Shown here in pieces: positions 6,394 to 11,971 of a stretch of DNA of 11,971 nt (positions are counted from its first letter, which is position 1; the number at the start of each line of letters is the position of its first letter). The stretch spans positions 1 to 11,971 of the forward strand of contig JAGWBF010000043.1 of NCBI GenBank assembly GCA_021296025.1, in the 5' to 3' direction. The notes beneath the pieces are model-generated. The model was given only the letters and a program-made list of their open reading frames with translations. It was not told where the DNA came from and ran no database searches. Origin of the DNA: Dehalococcoidia bacterium (lineage in GTDB: Bacteria > Chloroflexota > Dehalococcoidia > Lucifugimonadales > JAGWBF01). Position numbers and translations under genes: made by a program.

Positions 6394-7641
6394 ATGAAAG
6401 CGATCGTAGGCGCCACCCTCATAGATGGCACGGGTAGACCCCCGTTGGAAAACGCTGCCGTCGTTATCGGCGATTCGGGGCGGATCGAATCCGTCGGCCT
6501 CGCAGCGGGGGCGGCCATACCCCCGCATGCTGAGGCAATCCAGGCCGAAGGAATGACGCTGATGCCCGGCCTCATCGACTGCCATGATCACCTGTCATCC
6601 CACGGCTATAACCTGATGGGCAGGTGGGAGTTCGGCGAGCCCCAGAGCCTGCGGCACATCCAGACTGCTGCCATCCTGGAGAAGGTGTTGCGGTCGGGCT
6701 ACACAACCGTACGGGATGCCGGCTGGATGGATGCCGGGCACAAGATGGCCATCGAGCAGGGGCTGACCAAGGGGCCACGCCTGGTTGTGGCAACCAGCCC
6801 CATCTCACCAACGGGCGGTCTGGCCGACCGGTGCAGCCCTTCGGGACACCACCAGCCCAATACATCGGACCCTCTGCTTCCCATCGGCATAGCCAACGGG
6901 GTGGAGGAGGTCCGCTCCATGGTACGGGAGGTGGTGCGGGTTGGGGCGGATGTGATCAAGTTTGCCACCACGGGAGGCGCCGCATCCCGGCCCGGGCACG
7001 GCCCCAGGGACGTAGAGTTCGGCCCCGACGAGGTGCGCACCCTAGTAGAGGAAGCCAACGCCCTGGGAAGGCGGACCATGTGCCACGCCCTGGGAGGCCC
7101 CGGCCTTCGCATGGCAGTTGAAGAAGGGGCCAACTCCATCGAGCACGGCTGCTACCTGGACGACGACCCGGAGCTGCTGAAGATGATGGCAGACAAGAAC
7201 ATCTTCTTTGTGCCCACCTTCTCGGTCTATACCTTCCACGGCGAACGGGGCACGCCCCACGGCCAGGAGCGGGCCAAGGCCCTGAAGCACCACCACATCC
7301 TGAGCCTACAGAAGGCCCTGGAAGCTGGCGTGAAGGTGGTCGCCGGCACCGATGCTGGAGGCTGGGGGCATCCCAACAACGCGATGGAACTGGAATGCCT
7401 GGTTCAGGCAGGGATGAGTCCGATGCAGGCCATAGTTGCAGCAACGGGGTTGGCTGCCGAGTGCCTCGGGCTGGAAGACGAAACAGGTTCGGTCCAGGAA
7501 GGCAAGGCCGCCGACCTGCTGCTCTTCGACGGAGACCCCTTGAAGAACATCGCCCAGCTTCAAGAAGAAGAGCGCATCAAGCTGGTGATGAAGGAAGGCA
7601 CGGTGTACGCCAATCAGCTCTCTTCCCAGCTGCCTGCGTGA
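6394..7641 (+). CDS. Amidohydrolase, imidazolonepropionase/prolidase-like
   Basis: A 415-residue amidohydrolase-superfamily enzyme of the Amidohydro_1, imidazolonepropionase-like type, normal length. The N-terminal beta sandwich is followed by P-G-L-I-D-C-H-D-H (H64, H66), then K189 in V-I-K-F, the expected carboxylated metal-bridging lysine, H231 in C-H-A-L-G, H251 in I-E-H-G, and D320 in G-T-D-A-G. G-K-A-A-D-L-L-L at 370-377 is the closing sandwich strand. All ligands of a binuclear site are present, so it should be active. Relatives hydrolyse cyclic amides, N-acyl compounds or proline dipeptides. ATG 6394 is preceded by GAGG within 10 bases. It is 89 bases after the Amidohydro_2 gene, with a hairpin in the gap, so expression may be lower than for the first two genes. 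Confidence 0.92.
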   Translation: MKAIVGATLIDGTGRPPLENAAVVIGDSGRIESVGLAAGAAIPPHAEAIQAEGMTLMPGLIDCHDHLSSHGYNLMGRWEFGEPQSLRHIQTAAILEKVLRSGYTTVRDAGWMDAGHKMAIEQGLTKGPRLVVATSPISPTGGLADRCSPSGHHQPNTSDPLLPIGIANGVEEVRSMVREVVRVGADVIKFATTGGAASRPGHGPRDVEFGPDEVRTLVEEANALGRRTMCHALGGPGLRMAVEEGANSIEHGCYLDDDPELLKMMADKNIFFVPTFSVYTFHGERGTPHGQERAKALKHHHILSLQKALEAGVKVVAGTDAGGWGHPNNAMELECLVQAGMSPMQAIVAATGLAAECLGLEDETGSVQEGKAADLLLFDGDPLKNIAQLQEEERIKLVMKEGTVYANQLSSQLPA

Positions 7642-7642
7642 A

Positions 7643-7657
7643 GGTCCTAGCAGGACT
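7643..7657. terminator. Palindrome between convergent genes
   Basis: GTCCT-AGC-AGGAC is a perfect 5-base-pair hairpin, extendable by one G-T pair, and lies 1 base after the plus-strand amidohydrolase stop. The folB TAG stop (7647-7649) is inside it. Flanking T tracts are missing, so a bidirectional terminator is only suggested. Confidence 0.35.
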
Positions 7658-8021
7658 CCTCGGCCCTGGTGCGGTAAATCTCCACGGCTGCCCCGGATAG
7701 GACTGCGCCCTTTATCGGGGGTCTGGTCTTGGTAATCCGCACCCGTATGCCGTCTATGGGGAAGGATTCAAGGCACCGGCGAGCTATATCATGGGCAAGG
7801 GCTTCCAGCAGCTCCTTAGTTTCCCCAGCCATGACATCCCGCACCACGCGGAACAGGTGGGCGTAGCTGACGGTGTCCTCCAGCCGGTCAGACTTTCCGG
7901 CAGGGGCCAGGTCCTTCTCAACCTCCAAATCCACCTGAAAGGGCTGCCCCAGCGTTCGCTCTTCCCCGCTGCCGCCGTGATAGCTGTAGAACTGCATTCC
8001 CTGGAGCAGTATGCGGTCCAT
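7647..8021 (-). CDS. folB: Dihydroneopterin aldolase
   Basis: A 124-residue FolB homologue, full length (family about 120). It cleaves 7,8-dihydroneopterin to 6-hydroxymethyl-dihydropterin and glycolaldehyde in folate synthesis. Seen: F-Y-S-Y-H-G (11-16), the conserved Glu near E20/E21, Q-P-F-Q-V-D (26-31), D-T-V-S-Y (49-53), the pterin-anchoring E73 in L-L-E, and the catalytic K98 in I-T-K-T-R-P-P. Its ATG directly follows the TAG of the YbjQ-family gene with no gap, with GAGG just upstream, so the two are translationally coupled. It is the last gene of a minus-strand set with MFS, CitE-like and YbjQ-family genes; no other folate gene is in the window. It meets the plus-strand amidohydrolase with 5 bases between the stops. 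Confidence 0.92.
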   Translation of the reverse strand: MDRILLQGMQFYSYHGGSGEERTLGQPFQVDLEVEKDLAPAGKSDRLEDTVSYAHLFRVVRDVMAGETKELLEALAHDIARRCLESFPIDGIRVRITKTRPPIKGAVLSGAAVEIYRTRAEESC

Positions 8022-8339
8022 CTATTCCTCGACCGTCACTGCTGTGCCGTAGGCCAGGATCTCGGCGGCGCCGCTGGCTATCATGGAGGTCGTGAACCTA
8101 ACGCCGATGACAGCATTGGCCCCCATTTCCGTTGCCTGGTCTTGCATCCTCTGTATTGCTTCTGCCCTCGCCCCCTCCATCAGACGGGAGTATCCCTTGA
8201 CCTCTCCGCCGATCAGGCTCTTGAGCGCGCCCACTATGTCGCTCCCGATGTGGCGCACACGCACTACGCTACCCTGGGCTGTTCCCAGGGTACTCACAAC
8301 GCGCTTCCCCGGTATGTCATTGGTGGTCGCTAATAGCAT
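8022..8339 (-). CDS. YbjQ-family (UPF0145) protein
   Basis: A 105-residue protein of the YbjQ/DUF74 family, normal length. Members form pentamers of an alpha/beta fold; a heavy-metal-binding role has been proposed from similarity but is not established. Seen: the early T-T-N-D-I-P-G, the G-G-E-V-K-G-Y-S-R-L-M block at 44-54, A-R-A-E-A and the signature G-A-N-A-V-I-G-V-R at 73-81. No metal-binding Cys cluster is visible. ATG 8339 is preceded by GAGG at 8348-8345. It is 14 bases after the CitE-like gene and its stop directly abuts the folB start. Family is clear; function is unknown. Confidence 0.9.
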   Translation of the reverse strand: MLLATTNDIPGKRVVSTLGTAQGSVVRVRHIGSDIVGALKSLIGGEVKGYSRLMEGARAEAIQRMQDQATEMGANAVIGVRFTTSMIASGAAEILAYGTAVTVEE

Positions 8340-8353
8340 ATCTCCCTCTAGGA

Positions 8354-9226
8354 CTACTTCTTCGAAAGTCTCTCTGCCAGGGCCAACAGGTTCTGCGCCC
8401 GCTTAACTACGGGCACATCTATCATCTTTCCGTCCAGGGAGGTGCTCCCTCGTCCTGCCTCCTCAGCCTCTAGCCACGCCTCCACCACCCGCTTGGCATA
8501 GGTTATCTCCTCGGCGCCGGGGGTAAACGTCTCGTTTATTATGTCAAGCTGGGCAGGATGAATAGCGAACTTTCCTTTGAACCCCAGCTTCAGTCCAGTC
8601 TGGCAGTCGGCCCGCAGGCCCTCCGGGTCACGAAAGGCTACGAAGGGACCGTCCAGGGCCGCGATCCGGGCTGCCCTGGCAGCCACGCCCACCATGCACC
8701 GGGCGAAGTGTACCTCATCTCCCACCTCGGTGCGCTCCACACCCATATCGTCGGTGTAGTCCTCGGCGCCGAAGGCAATGGCGACTATGCGAGGGGATGC
8801 GGTGGCGATGTCCAGGGCCCCCATGATGGCCCGGGCATTTTCGATCCAAGGAATGAACTTGATATGTCCCGGAGCCAGCCCGAGACGCTTCTCCGCAGCC
8901 GACGCAAGCTTGTGGCATTCGTTTATGTCGATTGGCGATTCCGCCTTGCCGATGCTCACTCCGTACAGGTGGTCCCCGGCCACCGATTCGATCTCTTGAC
9001 GGGTCAAGCCCGTATCCAGGGAGTTCACTCGCACTACCAGCTTTTGGCCTCTTTGGCACAGGGCTGGGCCCATTTCGCTGACCATCTGCCGGGCGTTGTC
9101 CTTTTCGTCATTGGGGACCGAATCTTCCAGGTCGGCCACGATGACGTCGGCATCAAACTGGCGCGCTTTGCCAAGCATGTCGGCCCGGTTGCCAGGCACA
9201 AATATCAGGCTTCTCAAGATGTCCAA
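8354..9226 (-). CDS. CitE-like HpcH/HpaI-family lyase
   Basis: A 290-residue CitE-like protein, the usual length for the citrate lyase beta-subunit/HpcH-HpaI superfamily, which splits or forms acyl-CoA or oxo acids such as malyl- or citramalyl-CoA. S-L-I-F-V-P-G-N-R begins at residue 6, D-L-E-D at 32-35 holds Mg ligands, R67 in V-R-V-N-S is the conserved Arg, E129 is in W-I-E-N, the A-F-G-A-E-D block is 151-156, and K-F-A-I-H-P-A-Q at 219-226 closes the site. The TTG at 9226 is chosen because GGGAG (9237-9233) lies 6 bases upstream and the family's N-terminus starts here; an ATG at 9331 would add 35 residues without family similarity. It stands alone, without citrate-lyase alpha or gamma genes, so it is not classical CitE. 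Confidence 0.9.
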   Translation of the reverse strand: MDILRSLIFVPGNRADMLGKARQFDADVIVADLEDSVPNDEKDNARQMVSEMGPALCQRGQKLVVRVNSLDTGLTRQEIESVAGDHLYGVSIGKAESPIDINECHKLASAAEKRLGLAPGHIKFIPWIENARAIMGALDIATASPRIVAIAFGAEDYTDDMGVERTEVGDEVHFARCMVGVAARAARIAALDGPFVAFRDPEGLRADCQTGLKLGFKGKFAIHPAQLDIINETFTPGAEEITYAKRVVEAWLEAEEAGRGSTSLDGKMIDVPVVKRAQNLLALAERLSKK

Positions 9227-9232
9227 GATCGT

Positions 9233-9237
9233 CTCCC
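9233..9237 (-). promoter_or_regulatory. RBS fixing a TTG start of the lyase
   Basis: GGGAG on the minus strand, 6 bases before TTG 9226. Confidence 0.55.
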
Positions 9238-9341
9238 GCTGCCCAGACTTGGAACGTTGGGAATGCCGATAGAGTTTAGCATCGGACACCCATGGAAGAA
9301 AGGCTGCCGCGAGGGCGGCCGAACCAGGCAAGCCTCTGCCG

Positions 9342-10805
9342 TTACCGGGCCGACTGGGGATACAGGATCGGCCTGTGGTAAAAAGACACGAAGGCCCCGA
9401 GCATTATGAAGGAGACCACGGTAAACGCGGAAAACTGGAGACCACGGATATAAAAGTCCTGGGACTCGGCGGGCGCCAGGAAGGCAATCGTGGCGGGCAA
9501 AGCCAGCCCCAGCGCCGAGGCCGCTACGGTAGCCCCCAGGGTATGACCAATCTGCCTGGTCGTCTCAATCATCCCCGAGGCGAAGCCCCGGTGCTCGTTG
9601 GGAAGAGAGTTCATGATCAGCGCATTGTTGATGGTGTTGAATATGGAGCTTCCGATGGAGGTAGGAGCAAGGAGAAGGGGAATCAACCAGAAGGGTACCG
9701 AAGAAGAGAAGGTTCCCATCAGGAAGATGCCCAAGGCTATCAGGGTCATGGAAATAGGACGCATCAACCGGGGCTGGTAACGGTCATAGTACCAGCCGGC
9801 CACAATCGGAACGACCAGCCCAACGGACTGATGGGGAAGAAGCACGTACAACACAAACAAGGGCCCCAGGCCGAAGCCTCTCTCCACCAACACGGGGACC
9901 AATGTGGTTATGGCCAGCATCGAAAAGTGGAAGGTAGTGTTGGAGAAGATGGCCATTGTGAAGTGCTTGTAACGAAAGAGGTTGAAGTCCATGAACGGGT
10001 TCTTCGCTCTGGTCTGAAGTACCACGAACAGGGCCGCCAGGGCGAAGAAGAGCAAGTGCATGGGCAGGTGATATCCGACGGCGTCGGAGCTGGTGAAAGA
10101 CTCCTCTCCTTCGTGCAGGTGCATCCCCGATGCGATGAGCACTCCCACAGTGCTCACAAAAATCAAAGCCCCGATCAGGTCCAGGGACACCTTGGCCACC
10201 GGCCGTTCCTGCATCCCGCTCTTGAGCATGGGCCATGAGGTCAGTAGGGCAATGGCTCCCAGGGGGATGAAGGAGTAGAAGATCAGGCGCCAGCTAACGA
10301 AATGCAGGAACAATGCAAACACGATGAGGCCCAAGAAGGTGCCGATCCGCGCGCCCGTTATGGGCAGGGCAAAGGCCTTCGCCCGTTTCTCAGGCGGGAA
10401 ATTGGCCGCCAGGATGGCGTTGGAGTTCCCGGTGATCAGGGCAGCGCCCAACCCCTGCAGGCCCCTGTATACAACCAGCTCGCTAAAAGACTGGGAGAAC
10501 CCTGCGAGGCCTGCCCCCAGGGTTGTGACCAGCACCCCAATGAAGAAGATGCGGTTGTGGCCGTACTTGTCCCCCAGCCTGGCAGCCAGGAACACCGTGC
10601 TGCCCAAGGCCAGCAGCTCCGCCACGACGATCCACGATGCTGTGGCGATGCTGATATCGAAGTACTCCGCGATGGAAGGTATGGAGAGGGCTACGGGGAA
10701 GCGTGCAACCTGAACCAGCATGTAGGTGGACGCGAGGGCCAGGATCACCCGCCTGTGGGAGGGCGAGTCGAACAGCTCCCGATAGCTGGACAGCATGCTC
10801 AACAT
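9342..10805 (-). CDS. MFS exporter, DHA2 (EmrB/QacA)-like
   Basis: A 487-residue inner-membrane protein with about 14 hydrophobic spans, the size and layout of DHA2 proton-driven drug/solute exporters. Motif A is G-D-K-Y-G-H-N-R at 78-85 between spans 2 and 3; Y-R-G-L-Q-G-L-G-A-A at 113-122 is motif B, and P-I-T-G-A-R-I-G-T-F-L-G (148-159) is motif C, an antiporter signature. The start is ATG 10805, with only a weak AGAG upstream; M4 is an alternative. It is followed after 115 bases by the lyase gene and may share its transcript. It is divergent from the flavin reductase-like gene. Substrate cannot be inferred; an exporter of a catabolic intermediate or a toxic aromatic is possible. Confidence 0.92.
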   Translation of the reverse strand: MLSMLSSYRELFDSPSHRRVILALASTYMLVQVARFPVALSIPSIAEYFDISIATASWIVVAELLALGSTVFLAARLGDKYGHNRIFFIGVLVTTLGAGLAGFSQSFSELVVYRGLQGLGAALITGNSNAILAANFPPEKRAKAFALPITGARIGTFLGLIVFALFLHFVSWRLIFYSFIPLGAIALLTSWPMLKSGMQERPVAKVSLDLIGALIFVSTVGVLIASGMHLHEGEESFTSSDAVGYHLPMHLLFFALAALFVVLQTRAKNPFMDFNLFRYKHFTMAIFSNTTFHFSMLAITTLVPVLVERGFGLGPLFVLYVLLPHQSVGLVVPIVAGWYYDRYQPRLMRPISMTLIALGIFLMGTFSSSVPFWLIPLLLAPTSIGSSIFNTINNALIMNSLPNEHRGFASGMIETTRQIGHTLGATVAASALGLALPATIAFLAPAESQDFYIRGLQFSAFTVVSFIMLGAFVSFYHRPILYPQSAR

Positions 10806-10839
10806 GATGGCATAGCTCTAGCAGCCTTGTGTATGGCGC

Positions 10840-10853
10840 CCTCTATCCAGAGG
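10840..10853. repeat. Small inverted repeat upstream of the MFS gene
   Basis: CCTCT-ATCC-AGAGG, a perfect 5-base stem with a 4-base loop, about 35 bases upstream of the MFS start. It could form a leader hairpin or an operator; evidence is structural only. Confidence 0.25.
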
Positions 10854-11010
10854 AGCGACCACGGCCACGGGCAGGCAGGCTCCGGCTGTTCTGCCTTGAC
10901 CGCAGGTGGAGTATGGTGGTAAACACTAGCACACATCAGCTTGGTGGGCAATAAAGAAGCACTGGATAATCGGATGCTCCAAAGCCATTTCCATCATCAA
11001 TGTGATACCA

Positions 11011-11042
11011 TTGGCAAGTTCTCGACCGGTTGGGGTTATAAT
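11011..11042 (+). promoter_or_regulatory. Candidate promoter for the flavin reductase-like gene
   Basis: A perfect TATAAT (11037-11042) lies 30 bases before the TTG start. The best -35, TTGGCA (11011-11016), is 20 bases upstream, wider than usual. Transcription would start near 11049. It sits in the intergenic region between the MFS and reductase genes. Confidence 0.4.
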
Positions 11043-11059
11043 GGCCCATTCTTGATACA

Positions 11060-11063
11060 GAGG
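11060..11063 (+). promoter_or_regulatory. RBS fixing a TTG start of the reductase
   Basis: GAGG, 8 bases before TTG 11072. An in-frame TAA at 11039-11041 and the absence of an in-frame ATG or GTG before 11072 leave TTG as the best start; ATG 11099 would remove nine residues of the family's N-terminal helix. Confidence 0.5.
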
Positions 11064-11071
11064 CTAGCACC

Positions 11072-11566
11072 TTGGTAACCAGGGATGAACTCCGTGAATG
11101 TATGTCCCGTTTCGCCTCGGGCGTGACCATCATCACCACCTTCGACGAGTCCGGCGGATTACATGGCATGAGCGCCAACTCCTTCACCTCCGTATGCCTC
11201 GAGCCTCCCCTCGTGTTGATATGCGTTGGACACAGCACCAGGACCTATCGCTACGTTGAGGACCAGGGCTGCTTTGGCGTAAACATCCTGAGCGCGGGAC
11301 AGGAGGATGTGGGCAAGTACTTCGCCCGCCCGCCTGAGGACCGAAAGGGAGATGTGAGCTACCAGTGGGCATTGTCCAGGGAGAGCGAGCTCCCGGCCCT
11401 GTCGGGGGTGATGGCCTTCTTTGGCTGCCAGGTTGAGAGCGCCCATACCCACGGCGACCACACCATTTTCGTCGCATCAGTCAGGGAGGTTTACAGGGGC
11501 GACGCCGACGATCCCTTGTTGTTCTTCCAGCGCAAATGGTACACCAGCATAGGTGCAGACAAGTAG
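11072..11566 (+). CDS. Flavin reductase-like FMN-binding protein
   Basis: A 164-residue split-barrel protein of the flavin reductase-like domain family (NAD(P)H:FMN oxidoreductases that supply reduced flavin to two-component monooxygenases), normal length. Seen: R-F-A-S-G-V-T-I-I-T-T at 13-23, the flavin-binding M-S-A-N-S-F-T-S-V at 33-41 followed by P-P-L-V-L-I, F-G-V-N-I-L at 68-73, and the G-D-H-T-I-F-V-A-S-V-R-E-V block near 127-139. The C-terminal P-L-L-F-F-Q-R-K-W-Y motif is also typical. It starts at TTG with GAGG upstream. No monooxygenase partner is in the window, so its partner lies elsewhere or it acts alone. It is divergent from the MFS gene and convergent with an alpha/beta hydrolase, 7 bases apart. 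Confidence 0.92.
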   Translation: MVTRDELRECMSRFASGVTIITTFDESGGLHGMSANSFTSVCLEPPLVLICVGHSTRTYRYVEDQGCFGVNILSAGQEDVGKYFARPPEDRKGDVSYQWALSRESELPALSGVMAFFGCQVESAHTHGDHTIFVASVREVYRGDADDPLLFFQRKWYTSIGADK

Positions 11567-11578
11567 AATCGCTCTACT
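11562..11578. terminator. Palindrome holding both convergent stop codons
   Basis: AGTAGA-ATCGC-TCTACT is a perfect 6-base inverted repeat. The TAG of the reductase (11564-11566) is in the left arm and the TAG of the opposite-strand hydrolase (11576-11574) in the right arm. It may be a bidirectional terminator, but it is AT-containing and lacks long T tracts. Confidence 0.35.
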
Positions 11579-11971
11579 CCAGGGTGGCGACGAAAGTCTC
11601 TATAGCCTTGTTGACTTCCCGGTGCTTTTCCAGCTGCACCCAGTGGCTCGCCCCGTCCACCAATGTGCTCTGCGCCCCGGGAATCTTCTCGACCAGGTAG
11701 GATGTGTACCTTGGCGGCGTCATAGCGTCCGCAGTTCCGCAAATAGCATGTGTGGGAAGGGAGATATCCTCCACTTCGCGCATTAGATCGAACTTGTCGC
11801 AGCACTGGTAGTCGTTAAGCTGAATGGCGGCCCCATTTTGGGCGGACCTTTCCAGGAGCCTCTCCCGGACTCCCTGCTCTATGTTTCTGTAGCTCTCCCG
11901 GCGTGCCTGCAGCCACGGGTCCGGGTCTCCTATCCCGTCTTCGCTGGCCTTCAAATACTCCGGGGCTACCC
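11574..11971 (-). CDS. Alpha/beta hydrolase, C-terminal part (cut by window edge)
   Basis: The C-terminal part, about 130 residues, of an alpha/beta hydrolase; the frame stays open to the right end, so the start and the nucleophile Ser are outside the window. The visible part has G-T-A-D-A-M-T-P-P, which carries the catalytic Asp, and D-G-A-S-H-W-V-Q, which carries the catalytic His. The L-P-T-H-A-I-C-G-T strand before the Asp is typical of the fold. It is convergent with the reductase gene. It differs clearly in sequence from the hydrolase at 785-1684. A small-molecule hydrolase is likely; no substrate can be named. Confidence 0.88.
   Translation of the reverse strand, partial: VAPEYLKASEDGIGDPDPWLQARRESYRNIEQGVRERLLERSAQNGAAIQLNDYQCCDKFDLMREVEDISLPTHAICGTADAMTPPRYTSYLVEKIPGAQSTLVDGASHWVQLEKHREVNKAIETFVATLE

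Noticed and set aside
9266..9285. CCGAT/ATCGG inverted repeat in the gap before the lyase gene
   Set aside because: Five-base arms with a 10-base loop and no T tract; too weak to call.
8558..9409. Long plus-strand open frame opposite the CitE-like lyase
   Set aside because: No family motif, no ribosome site, and it is antisense to a well-supported gene.
9375..10238. Long plus-strand open frame (287 codons) opposite the MFS gene
   Set aside because: Its translation is rich in Gly, Gln, His and Arg with no domain pattern, and it mirrors the G/C-rich third positions of the real gene, which has clear MFS motifs.

Overview
The window is a gene-dense bacterial segment: G+C-rich coding sequence, strong Shine-Dalgarno sites, several TTG starts, and short AT-richer gaps. 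The mix of families (class III extradiol dioxygenase, two amidohydrolase types, CitE-like lyase, flavin reductase, drug-type MFS exporter, many alpha/beta hydrolases) fits an environmental heterotroph that uses aromatic or other recalcitrant organic matter. A Chloroflexota (SAR202/Dehalococcoidia-like) or similar uncultured lineage is my guess from gene content only; no marker gene here settles it. No rRNA, tRNA, CRISPR array or recognisable insertion sequence was seen.

Layout. 1-784: one small minus-strand ORF (93-332) with a good ribosome site and a sigma-70-type promoter upstream, then about 415 bases without a gene. 785-3546, minus strand: a compact four-gene operon, read panD-like aspartate decarboxylase, methyltransferase 1, methyltransferase 2, alpha/beta hydrolase. 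3547-4042: a divergent intergenic region with two inverted repeats. 4043-7641, plus strand: LigB-type dioxygenase, Amidohydro_2 enzyme, and a metal-dependent amidohydrolase of the imidazolonepropionase-like type. 7647-10805, minus strand, convergent with the previous block: MFS exporter, CitE-like lyase, YbjQ-family protein, folB. 11072-11566, plus strand: flavin reductase-like protein, divergent from the MFS gene. 11574 to the right edge, minus strand: C-terminal part of another alpha/beta hydrolase.

How the genes may work together. The plus-strand trio looks catabolic: ring opening by the dioxygenase, then hydrolysis or decarboxylation by the amidohydrolases. The most interesting part is the panD operon. 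A pyruvoyl-type aspartate decarboxylase overlaps a methyltransferase that resembles glycine/sarcosine betaine-type N-methyltransferases, followed by a second methyltransferase and a hydrolase. No panB or panC is nearby. This suggests that beta-alanine (or a related amine) is made for N-methylation, for example to a betaine, rather than for pantothenate. That is an inference, not something the sequence proves.
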